Shown here in pieces: positions 34,262-44,564 of a stretch of DNA of 64,000 nt. The DNA is from Thoreauomyces humboldtii (Eukaryota; Chytridiomycota; Chytridiomycetes; Spizellomycetales; Powellomycetaceae). The stretch's first letter is position 1. Every line of letters starts with the position of its first letter. The stretch spans positions 1-64,000 of the forward strand of contig JADGJA010000033.1 of NCBI GenBank assembly GCA_027596035.1, read 5' to 3'. Below the pieces are notes generated by a model. That model saw only the letters and a program-made list of their open reading frames with translations, ran no database searches and was not told the origin of the DNA. The translations under genes and the position numbers were made by a program.

Positions 34262-37200
34262 TTACCATCCGGATTGGTGCAAAAGTCTGGATGAGAGCCA
34301 AGGGAGGTTATTATGCATGTTGGTCACGTCAGAATTCTCCGAATAAAAGATACCTCTCAAATCGAGCCACCCGCATTTCTCTGCCGCATCTCCCAACGGC
34401 TGTAACGACGGGCGGAACGCGCTGGGTAAATCCTTGAAAGCGAATAGCCTTTGACCTTCAGGAAGAGCCCGAAAATTCATCAAGTTCTCGTACGCAGTCT
34501 TTTCGCAAGCGACCGATGGGGCCCCCTGTAAGAGGGCCCCATGATCGACTGGGCACGAGTAGTGGTCCAAAAATTCCCCAATGTGTTTTATCAAAACACT
34601 GGAATTGACTGCTTCTCGCTCTGCGGCCTCATGAACTTCTCCGAGGAACTCGAGCGCGTGCGTGATACAAGCCAACCCTCGTGTAAATGCCAATCTTCCA
34701 GCATCTACATCCATTCGACTGAATCGCATCATGTGTCTGGGGAACCCGTAGAGTGCATTGACGGTTCCCAGAAAGCTCTGATTGAGAGCCATGAGCGCAG
34801 AAACCACGTGAAAAGGCCGTAAAGGCATGTCGTAGTGCCCGGAATGCGACAGGAAGCGGATATCGTACTTATATTTGTCGATGTCAGACGAGTCCGCAGA
34901 ATCATCCCTTGGCTGGAACAGGTCTTTCGAGTCCTTCAGCCTGGGGAGAAATGTTTGCCGATCCTTGATGCGGATCGGATTGGTTGTCACGAGATCAAGC
35001 AAAAACCGATAAGTATCTCGGTGGTTTATGCTTTGCAGCAAAGCTTCCGTGAACTTGCTATGACCGTGCTCGTCCTTGTCGTGAAAGGCACCACGGAAAA
35101 GGGTTTCCGCGTTGCGATTCGCGCTCGCCAGCTTGAGAAACACCTCTGGATCCCACGCACTGATCTCGAATGTGGTTTCCAAGTACAAAGAGCCGTCAAC
35201 CAGCCGCGGCACACAAGCAGACCCCCTTTTCTGAAAGGCGGAGTACCTCCAAGCCTCCAGGGCCAGTTGCTGGACTTGCTCTCTTCCGGAAACCTCCACG
35301 ACCAGTTGCAGCAACCGGGCTGCTAGATGATCTGGCTCCACGCTGCTTAGCCAGGCAAGACCGATCACCAGGCATGGTGTAGGAACGCGAAGGAGAGGTC
35401 GGTTGAGGAATAGCTCCAAAGCTTCGTGGTCCTTCAAATCCGGGGCTCGACCTTCCAATGTAAATGTTTCCACGGCAAGAGTCCAGGCATGGTCCGTGTA
35501 GAAACGGGGTTCGTCCATGAGACGCTTGAGCAGCAGCATGTCCACATCTCGCATGGGCGCTGGCTCACGGTGTATGTTGGGCAAGATCCAGGTGAAAGCT
35601 TCCTCTGAGCAAACACCCTTGGCGAGAAGATCCTCAATCGCAGCATCACGCTGGTACAAAATAGCGAGCCTCAGATACCGTTGACCAAAGCTCAAAAACC
35701 GTTGACGGAGTCAACAAGGTCCAACAGGCTCATGTCTACCAGCATCCGCCATAGATTTGGATCATCGTCAATCAGAGCGCTTTCCGCAAAGTCAACTAGA
35801 TTGCCGTGCCAAGGTTCGGCAACGAACTTGCTAAGCGGATCTCTCAGAAGTGTGTTCGCATGATCTACGCCGCGTTTCATGAGCAATTTCCAAAATTCAC
35901 TAATACGCCGGCGTGGATACAGCGGTGTATCCACGCCGGCACTATACCCTTGGATTCCAAGCCTCAGAAGAGTGTCCATGTCTTCTGATCCAGCATCGAT
36001 CGCCGCGAAAAGTAGCTTACAAGCTATGGCACCTCGGCCAGAAAAGTAGCTGTCCCAATCCCAATCGCCGCTACTGTGAGCAGCCATTTCTCGTCGAACA
36101 AGTCCCTGAGTCGAACAGACTCCCTGAACCTCGAATGTACCCAGTCCACGAGACCTTTGGACATTCCGACCTTCCACATGTGCCGACTGGTGCGAAACAG
36201 CGGTCCTGGTTGATCAACGTACTTCAAGAGGGCGGCTCTTGCGCAAGGCACCTCAAGAAGAGCTTCCAACTTGCTACCACCCCCAAAACCATCGTTGAAC
36301 ATGTCCAAAGAACGTTGATCCACGACTTCGCGATTAATATGAGGAAGACCCATAGGAGAAACCCGGTAGTTGTGATCAAAATGAAAACCTCTGAATAGTG
36401 AAACATTTAGTGAAGTAGCAGCCAAGAAGTCGGAGTACCTACTCTCACATTGGAACAAGAAGCCCGTCTGCCAAGTAATGTGAAACTTTCTTCTTGATAT
36501 CACAGGCCAATATATTCTCCTTATCAAGGACCTCCAAAATCCCACGAGAAAAGGGCAAACGGCCAGCCATGATGAGGTCGGCAGACCGAGCTGTGCAGTC
36601 GTTTCGCTTGAGTACTTTGCTTTTGACCTTCCAGTCTTCCATGTCACCATTGCCGTATTCTTCTGCAATGAGGTCTCCAAAGAAGGCCCCTTCTTTTACC
36701 CGTGGCAAGAGATCCTGTTCCCTGATCGATTCGGTCAACTCAACAGCTGTACGTAGTCGTTCGGGGTACATTGATGGCGGACACACGTAAGACGAGACTA
36801 GTCCTGGAATGCGTACGTAAGATGAGTGGAAGCTCGGTCCAAGAAGTGAGACATCCCATGTAAATTACCGTGCAGCACCCACGGAAAGCTAACGATTGCT
36901 TCCCGGACTTTGAAGTTCACCGAGTAATAAAACTCGCTTTCATTGGAATGGACCGAGTGATCGGCAGTTTCTCCGCTTCAAAACAGCTGCGATTCAGCTC
37001 TATGCTTTAATTTCTGGACACCGTTTTCCCTGTCACCAGCTTACGTAGTCGTCAGATATGCTTCCATGTCGACAACGGCGTAAACCATTCTAATTGCCGG
37101 ATCCTTGCTGTCACGATACAAAATTGGCTGCTGTCGTGCAGGAGTGTTTTCTGCCTCTGTGCTTTCTCCCTCAGAGCTTTCTCCCTCTGGATCGTTTGCG

Positions 37201-37973
37201 TGATTCCAAGCTTGTCGCAGATTGTATACCAAACCGCCGTCAAATTCTACCCACGTCGAATGTCCAGCCTTGGTCCAGCCCGTGAATGTAACTGTAAATT
37301 CGGAATCAAGATTCCGCTGGCTTCGGCCTACAAGCGTGGGTTCAGGTCCCAACAAGGCGGGCTCGTCGTTTTGTGCTTCAAACAGCTGGGTGCCATTGAA
37401 TTTTGGATGTTTAGCCACACAGTCTGCGCATTTTCCGTCGTGCTCTTGCACAAGCGTGGGTTGAAACAGCAGCGTCTCGGTTTGTGAATCCCATTTCACG
37501 GGTTTGAGATATGCATCGGTAGACCCCTCATCTGAACAAACCAGCAGAGGGGCTGCAAGAACGGTAAGGACAAAGGGATGCATCGCGTACTGCATGGAAC
37601 GTTACCGGCCAGCCGTCTGCACGCGTGCGGACAGGTAAAGAGCTTGGATCCGGGAGCGCAATTCCGGATCATAGCTCTAGCCAATACGTTCGTGGCAACG
37701 CGGTGGAAGAGCCGACACACGGCGCGAAGGCGCCAAACGTCGAACCAGTGCACATCGCCAGGAAGTAGAATGACTCGCAGGATGTCCTCGACGAGGAGGG
37801 GATTCGTAGGAGCGCCCGTGGAAAGGTCTGTCTTTGCGGTTCTGGAATGTCGTTAGAGGGGAACAGATTTTCGGAGATTTTGCTGCGCTTGCCTCTGTGT
37901 AGATGTTCAAACTTACATGTATGAAGGGCCGTGAGCCACCGTCGTGAAACCCCCGTTTTTTAGGGCTCGACAT
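34262..37973 (-). CDS. F-box protein with long helical carboxy region
   Basis: Likely substrate receptor of an SCF ubiquitin ligase. I assembled it by phase: a first exon from ATG 37973 (MSSPKKRGFHDGG), a second exon with an F-box, NPLLVEDILRVILLPGDVHW then RLRAVCRLFHRVA, joined across a 53-nt intron to an acidic exon ending near 37047; then a short exon coding SVNFKVREAIVSFPWVLHG, an exon starting LVSSYVCPPSMYPERLRTAV, another with GFHFDHNYRVSPMGLP, and a long last exon (about 35640-34262). Junctions near 36050 and 35690 are uncertain. After the F-box the protein is about 900 residues of short helices, with segments such as LLFAAIDAGSEDMDTLLRLG and DDPNLWRMLVDMSLLDL that look like degenerate ankyrin or helical repeats. 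A split into two genes is possible but phases argue against it. No characterised homologue recognised. Confidence 0.55.
35907..35940. repeat. Perfect 15-bp inverted repeat, 4-base loop
   Basis: GCCGGCGTGGATACA is followed after GCGG by its exact complement. The hairpin lies inside an exon of the F-box gene, where the minus strand codes AGVDTPLYPRR. A perfect, GC-rich stem of this length is uncommon in coding DNA and could stall replication or fold in the mRNA. Confidence 0.9.
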
Positions 37974-38236
37974 TCTTCCTCCAAACTCCAAAGTACCGTC
38001 CCTCCACATTGGTACTACGGACTGCTCGGACTGTCGGCGAACGAACGAACGAACCTCCTCTCCTTGCTCGCGTCTCCCTCGGCTGCACCCCGCACTGCAC
38101 GGTCTCTCACCAGCTTCCACGGCCTTCAGCGTCCCTCTTTGACATTCCGCACTGCTCTTGACAGGGGGACCCCAGTTGTTCGTGGGTGTATCGTGGCAAA
38201 CCTTCCCACGCCTTTATCGCACAACAGTTTTCGTGA
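37974..38236. promoter_or_regulatory. Divergent promoter F-box gene / RasGEF
   Basis: 263 bases between two start codons. Contains four tandem CGAA units around 38038-38053. No TATA box seen. Confidence 0.5.
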
Positions 38237-41200
38237 ATGGCGGAGGCGGGACCTTTGACGGACAGTGAGCGCTCGGTTGCCGCTCAGTTCGTCCAGTTTC
38301 CGCCTTGGCAGGATAGGCCAAACTCCTCACCGCCTATGGCGTTCTTTCCACCACGCGCGAGCCAATCGAATGTTTCCGAGGCGTCCGCTGCCATCACCAT
38401 CACTGGAGGACCCACCCCTGATACGACTCCCGGAGTCTCCCCAGCACGAACGACGGAAAAGGATGCAGGTACACGGATCGTCGATTCATCCCCGGATACA
38501 CTCCCTCGTGGGATCGATCGGAAACCTGCGCGGAACGATTCGATGCCGGTACCTCACACTCCACCCTCACCTCCGACGAGCGTCAGCTCGTTCTTCTCTC
38601 ATTACGACTACGACGAGGTCGAGACCGTGCCTGATCCACGGGTAGAGTCTCCTCAAACTTTCTACACTCCGATTCCATCGACCCCCCTCTCTGTGGACGA
38701 TGTGGAACCGAGATTTCCACGACCCGTTGAACAGGAATCGCATCAACCGCAGTGGAGTAGCGTGATCGACAAGATGGAAGGGTTTGTTGACCGACTAGGA
38801 GACATATCAACCCGGAGACCCGCATCACGTATGCCCTCGGCGGTTTCTTCTCGGCGGAGTCAGCGCTTGGACACTCGGAGGGATGATTTCCTGGAGTTCG
38901 ACGCAAAAGACTTGCAGAGGCCAATGTCCGCTCTCAATCCGGAGAACCCTATCAGGGCCACGACGGTGAAGGTTTCGTCGCAGCCTCCTGTCGCGGTCTC
39001 GCATGCGAAGATTCAAGGGACTCACGGGCAAATCCGCCCGGATTCGTTTCAGGGCGAAGCGTGGGCCAAGCTGATTGATAGCGCATTCCGGCTTGACCCG
39101 AAGAGGGGTTCTGTAGCGGCATCTTTGCGCCGCTCAGATACCGCCAGTACTGGTCGCACTTATACTAACGATTGCATGCCGACTCATCCCTTATCGCGAA
39201 GCAAGTCAGTCAGTAACTGCAAGGCGCATCATTCTCCCCCACGCTACCTCTCCCAGGAGCGAGTAAAGCCGAAGCGTGATTCGGAATCTGGCTTTCCGGA
39301 AGCTCAAAACGACGTTTTCTTCGAGCCACTGCCCGTTACGACCGCACCACTGATGACTACATCAGTAGACCGAGTTTCTGCAGCCACTTCGGCGATCGGC
39401 CTGAGTCCTCCACTCTGTTCGAAACCTAAAGTCACGCCGAGCGTTGACTTGGCTGAGGCAGCTGCTGCCGATCCTGATCTCGCGGTCTTTGATGAACCTC
39501 GCGCTTCGCATAATATTCTCTTTGAGTACCTAATTGAACCCGGTAAAAAGACCATAACGAAAGTCTTGGTGGCAGCTACTACTCCGAAGCTGATCGAATA
39601 CCTCACCGCGGAAGCTGGTGCGTAGTCGAGGTTCAATTACAATTGTTGATTTGCTTATCCTTATCGACTTCCTTTAGCTCATCCCTTCGTCGTGGAATTT
39701 TTGGTGACGTACCGAGCGTACTTGCCGGCGCGTTTTTTGCTCGCGCTCTTACTTGCCAGATTACGCTGGGCGTTGCTAGGAGGCGCATCTGACAGTGTGA
39801 AGCGGCGCATTCTTATGAAGTAAGAATGGCGCAAACTCTTGGGTCTGACTATCAGCACTTACCTCCGTTTCCTGTAGTACCTTGTCAGTTCTACGCTTCT
39901 GGGTGACGAACCACGGTGATGTTGATTTCAGCCCATCTCGTGCCCTCCGCCACGCACTCTCGACTTACCTGCAGATCCTCGGTCATTCACTTACCGGGTT
40001 CAGTGCCGCTGATCATCATGCTGCTCAAAAAGCTATCGACGCGGTCCGGAATGTTCTTTTGGTCGAAAAGAAGCGGAGGAGCAGCCGGAAGGCGCTACGG
40101 GTTCAGCAGGATCCATTCGAATACGAGGATCAGCAGCGCAAGTTGAAAGAGCAGCGGAGTCATGAGTTGTTTAGCGACCGCGCTCAGGACCGGCAGCCCC
40201 AGCCTGCACTCTTACATCGTCCGTTATCTCCGCAAGCACCACCATTGCCTTCAGAGAGCGAACACCTTGACAGCGGGACCCGTCCTTATCCATTTTTTGC
40301 GTCGGCACGGCCTTCTCTTGACTCGCTACCTCGACCAGCCCTGGGGTCTGTGACTCGCCCCGCCGAACGCACATGGAAATCGTGGTTGTTCCGTAGAACA
40401 GGTCGGTCTTTTGCGTCAGCGGATCGGCACACTAGTGCAGACTCGCTTGCAGCCTCTTCCACCCATACTGCTATCTCGGTACCAGTACCGCAGGCCTTCT
40501 GCCGACCTTTCGTTCTTGAATTCCCTCCTCACGTGGTAGCGCAGCACTTTTGCACGACCGAGTACGCGCTTGTGGCCGCTGTGCCGTGGAGGCAGCTACT
40601 GGTCTCGGACGCCTGGCGCGTACGGTCTCCGTGGGGAACGCAAGTCGCGGGAAATGTCTGGAACGTAGTCGATAGATTCAATGCCACGTGTTATTGGGCT
40701 GCCACCGAGGTGTTCAAGGCGGAGGCCTTGGAAGACCGAGTTTCCATCGTGGAAGCATTCATCAATATTGCGCAGGTAACTTCACATCACTCAACTGAGG
40801 GCTGAATCACTGTTGCTTAACCGTTTCGGTTTATTTGCAGGCCTGTCTCGCCTACAATAATTACTCTACACTCCTCGCGATTCTCCTCGCCTTCAAGACG
40901 ATCGATATAGATCAATATCCGCCGATCTGGGACCGCGTCGACGGTCCCACTCGTACCGTTTTTGAGCGCCTCCGCGACTTTTGCAATCCGGCACGATCCT
41001 TCGCCCGCATACGAGCGGCTCATGATCGATGTTGTGACAAGGTACCGTCCGATTGGGACGATCCGAAGCAGCCCGCCTCTCGATCATCCAGGGATCTGTT
41101 TGGCGCTGTCCCGTTCATGGGAATCTTTTTGAACGACTTGGCATTCCTGGAGGATACGGACTGGTTTATGGATCCATTCGTGGAAGGGGAAGGAACATCT

Positions 41201-41533
41201 TCCGACGACCTTCCAGGCTCTAGCAGTTCCGGGGCGTCCCCGTTCCCGACTAACACCCAGCTCCTTTTCGGCACCCGGCCTTACCGTCGCACGACCTTCA
41301 CGCCTCCTTCGTCCGGTTCTTCGTCATCTCCGAAAGCGTCCTCTACCACCGGCACCCTTCCGCTTCCTCCGGCGTCTCCCCGTCTCGTGAATGTTCGCAA
41401 AGCCACCCGCACGGCAAGGGTCGTTCGTTGCTTTCGCCAGTTCCAGCACCCCGAGAGGTCGTACACGGCCGAACCTCTGGACTGCGGGGTCGTCCTCGAG
41501 ATGGGAGTGCGTACACTTAGTGGCGTACTTTGA
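38237..41533 (+). CDS. Ras guanine nucleotide exchange factor (CDC25 family)
   Basis: Activator of a Ras-type GTPase. Exons 38237-39617, 39678-39819, 39878-40775 and 40841-41533 join in phase to 1037 residues. The first 420 residues are Ser/Pro-rich and disordered, without an SH3 domain that I can see. RasGEF_N (REM) starts near residue 430 with HNILFEYLIEPGKKTITKVL, continues over two introns (HPFVVEFLVTYRAYLPARFL, then VLRFWVTNHGDVDF). The catalytic CDC25 domain covers about residues 690-1000: PHVVAQHFCTTEYALVAAVP, FNATCYWAATEVFKAEALED, AYNNYSTLLAILLAFKTIDI and AVPFMGIFLNDLAFLED, the last being the conserved helical-hairpin region. A disordered insert (about 41190-41380) lies before the last helix, FRQFQHPERSYT. 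Which Ras it serves (Ras, Rsr1/Bud1) is not clear. Confidence 0.88.
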
Positions 41534-42515
41534 TGCCCTGCAGTCCTGCCCCATTTTTGTTTGTTTTTGCTATCTTCCAGCGTCCTTGTCGGCGCTTCGC
41601 ATCCCCATTTTGGTTACCTTTAGTTTCCCCCTGTCATGTTAGTAGTTAGCTCCTGTACATAGTCACACAGCGCCGTCCAAATCCACCAAAACTCCTTGAA
41701 ATTTCGGGCTTGAGCCCAGGCTTGAGCTGGTAAGGCGGTGTGGCTGTCGATTCAGCGGCCACCGCAAGGAACCGCAGAACACACGTGACCCCTGGGTTCT
41801 CTTCACGAAAATCTATAAAAGCCGGGCAGCCCTTCGCCAATTCCCGTTTGACGATCCCCAAGAGGAGCAACTGTCCATCGAAGCAGCATGTAAAGAAATC
41901 AGGCGGAAGCATCGCTTCACTCCCCTTCATCTCACACGCTCTGCCGCTTTGTTGGAAGGTTTCCTACCCCGATCGTTTCCCAACTTTCCTCTTGGATTCT
42001 ACACTCTGTGGCCGGCTCTTACATCAGTGGCCGGTAACAATTTTTATGCATCCAATAGCAAAGGCTTCCTCTTTAAAGGGGGATGGCTGGACCGGTCCTT
42101 TACTCACGGTGCGGGTCTCCCTCGAGAGCCGACGCCGTCTATCTTGTGATCTATATCTTCTCCTTGCTTCTGAACATACAAAAAAATCGATTGTGGTTTG
42201 AGCGAGGCTCTCGTCACCGGACTATTCGTGGCAGCGACAGGTCTCCCTCCGGCCACTCTTTCCCAGGCCGTAAGCTGGCAGGGCAAGTTTGGACAGCCAT
42301 TTCAGGTCACCGATATATGTGTCTACTGACGCCGGTCTGCACAGCGAGCTTGCACATTGAAATGGTATAAAACCCCTTGTCCAGTCGTGCCTGGCATCGT
42401 CTGTGCGGTACATGTCACTCGAGTTCATCTATTGTCTCATATCCAACACACGCTCGCGAGATGGTTCGGATCAATGAAGAGATGGAGATGGCCAGTAAGG
42501 GTGCTTTGAATCAGC

Positions 42516-42776
42516 TCAGGGGATGCATTTCAAGTGCCCGATGCTCCGTCTCTCCTGCTGAATGTTCATCCCTGTTTGTCCCGGTTTGTAACTGTCCTTT
42601 TTCTTGTTTTGACTTGACTCAAGTTGCACGACTTCCGTGCGATTTGCCCGAATGGTCAATACTGTCCGGGGGTCGTGCAGTCTGAATGTTCCGACCAGCT
42701 TAATTTCGGCTGGCGTGGGAATGGTCACTGAGGCTGCTGCAGCATTCATCGAGCAGAACGGATCGACCGTTGTCAT
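42516..42776 (-). CDS. Possible small protein, unknown
   Basis: ATG frame of 86 codons. The first half reads like protein (MTTVDPFCSMNAAAASVTIP, then EIKLVGTFRLHD), the second is Lys/Gln-rich. The opposite strand also has a 45-codon ATG frame (42652-42789) over the same bases, so one of the two may be chance. No family recognised, no membrane segment or signal peptide. It could be one exon of a larger gene. Confidence 0.25.
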   Translation of the reverse strand: MTTVDPFCSMNAAAASVTIPTPAEIKLVGTFRLHDPRTVLTIRANRTEVVQLESSQNKKKDSYKPGQTGMNIQQERRSIGHLKCIP

Positions 42777-43375
42777 GCTGCAGCAGTAGAAGGGGCGAGG
42801 CGAACTTCGGTGAATTGTGCTGTGGGAGCATCGGCTGGAGCATCGGGCCGTATCGGGCCAGCACTTCGTCCGATGAAACGGTCTGGGACAAACGGCAGTG
42901 ATCTTATGTCGAGACTTCTTTGAAAGAAACTGAAAATGAAGCAACCAGCTCTCGGCCTACAATAAACCGACTAATGAAACCTTCGGTATGATGTTGACCC
43001 ACCCCTCCCTTTTCGGTTAACGCTTCGGCAACCGCGTTGCTCCGCAACTTGCCTCATTGTGGGGGCTGGTGGATCGTCCCTTCGTAAGGATCCTTTTTCG
43101 ACTGCCCGACCGCTTAAAATGGTCTCGTGCAACTGAATTTCTCGACTCTGGTAGTTCCACCTCCAGAATGGATCGGCTCGATTGAGCGCACGATCAATCA
43201 GAGGCTTTTCCACTCGTCGGAAATCACATGTTGGCGACGAGCGCGATAAGCGAGGTGGGAACCCGGTGTTGATGAAAACGTAGAAGCCAAAAAGGGTATG
43301 TGTATATTGGAGAAGAAAAGAGGTTCAGGACTGTATAAATGTGATGTGATGAACTCCGCTGAAGTCGAGGGAATG

Positions 43376-43594
43376 TCAGGCTTTCAGTTGTTTGGGGTAT
43401 TTGCCACGGTGATCTCTCCAGCTCCCAAAGGGGTTCTTGACGGAAGGGCGAGGGTACGCCGGCAAACTCTCTGCCGAGTAGCTGGGAGGAGAATGTAGTG
43501 TGATGCTGCTTGGGGGTGCTTGGTTGGTATAGTTGGGAATGAAGTGCCCAAGGGAGCATGGAGGCAGGATCTGACCGGTGTAGGAGCGGAGCAT
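43376..43594 (-). CDS. Possible small protein, unknown
   Basis: ATG frame of 72 codons. Composition is plausible for a real product: a Pro/Ser-rich middle and a basic end, SVKNPFGSWRDHRGKYPKQL, close to the stop TGA 43376. It could be a free small protein or the last exon of a gene whose upstream exon lies past 43600. No homologue recognised. Confidence 0.3.
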   Translation of the reverse strand: MLRSYTGQILPPCSLGHFIPNYTNQAPPSSITLHSPPSYSAESLPAYPRPSVKNPFGSWRDHRGKYPKQLKA

Positions 43595-44564
43595 GATCGA
43601 CGATGGTATCGGGTAGTGTAGCCGGATTTTTGCGATACAGTGCAGGATGAACGAAATCGGATGCCACTCTCAAGGATGCATGCTTTTATATCTGTTTTGT
43701 CTTTGGGTGTGTTGGTCCATCAGCCCTGGCAGCGACTGCGGCTCACAGCCGCTGAGCAAGCGAAACTGCGGATTGGACAGCGATAACAGCGAAACAAGCA
43801 GAGCAGAGCAGGGCCAAGGGCCCAAAGCTCCGTGTGGGAATGACAGGCAGCACCATGACAGACCCTGTTTGCATGAGTCAAGACCTGATGTCCACGGAAG
43901 CATACGATGGGCTTTGCGAAGTTACAGTATGCGTCGGCAGGCGAAACTTTGACCGAGATGAGTCAGATGACTGACCGAAGATGAAACGAACTGTCGACAA
44001 CGGTGCATACAATTTTTTGATCTTTTGCTGTGCTGGACAAGAGCGAGGAGCCGATATTGAGGCCCGAAGCGTCAATTCCAGCATCAGGGTGGGTCTGCCC
44101 ATCGCATGAGAACGTCGATCAAACGATAACATGAACGGACTCGCCGCCTGGGAGGTCCACGGCGAAACTCTGCATGTCCGAACATGAGAGCTAAGGAGTC
44201 AAACCAAGGGTGAGCGAGGCTGCGTCCCTGCAAGAGATCTGACTTGATTTCGACTGCCACGGGAACCGCAGCTGACTCCGCTTGGATGCAGTCTTCCTCG
44301 CCTTGCCTCCAGGTGCGCGGTGCTGGGCATGTTGTTGCAACCCTTTTCTCTCTGTCCAAAAACGGGCTTTGGTTCAGCGAGAGTCTCGGAGGATTTGTTC
44401 CCGAAACTTCCGGGAATCCGCCTCTCTCCTACCTCGAATCTCGCGGAGGTCGACCAAGAACAAGGGACCAACGTTGAACGCTGTCCCCTCGCCGTGCCGA
44501 TCATTTCGACTCACAAGCCTGCTATGCTGCCCCTGTCTCGGGGAATGACGCCAGAAAGTCAAGG

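Larger units (their letters stand above)
41534..44564. other. Gene-poor 3-kb region
   Basis: No gene with recognisable domains. Plus-strand TATA-like sequences occur at about 41813 (CTATAAAAGCC) and 42366 (TATAAAA). One plus frame is open from about 41698 to 42149 but has no ATG. Two small minus-strand ORFs are listed separately. Lower GC and many stop codons compared with flanking genes suggest regulatory or RNA-coding DNA, or small genes with introns that I could not assemble. Confidence 0.4.
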
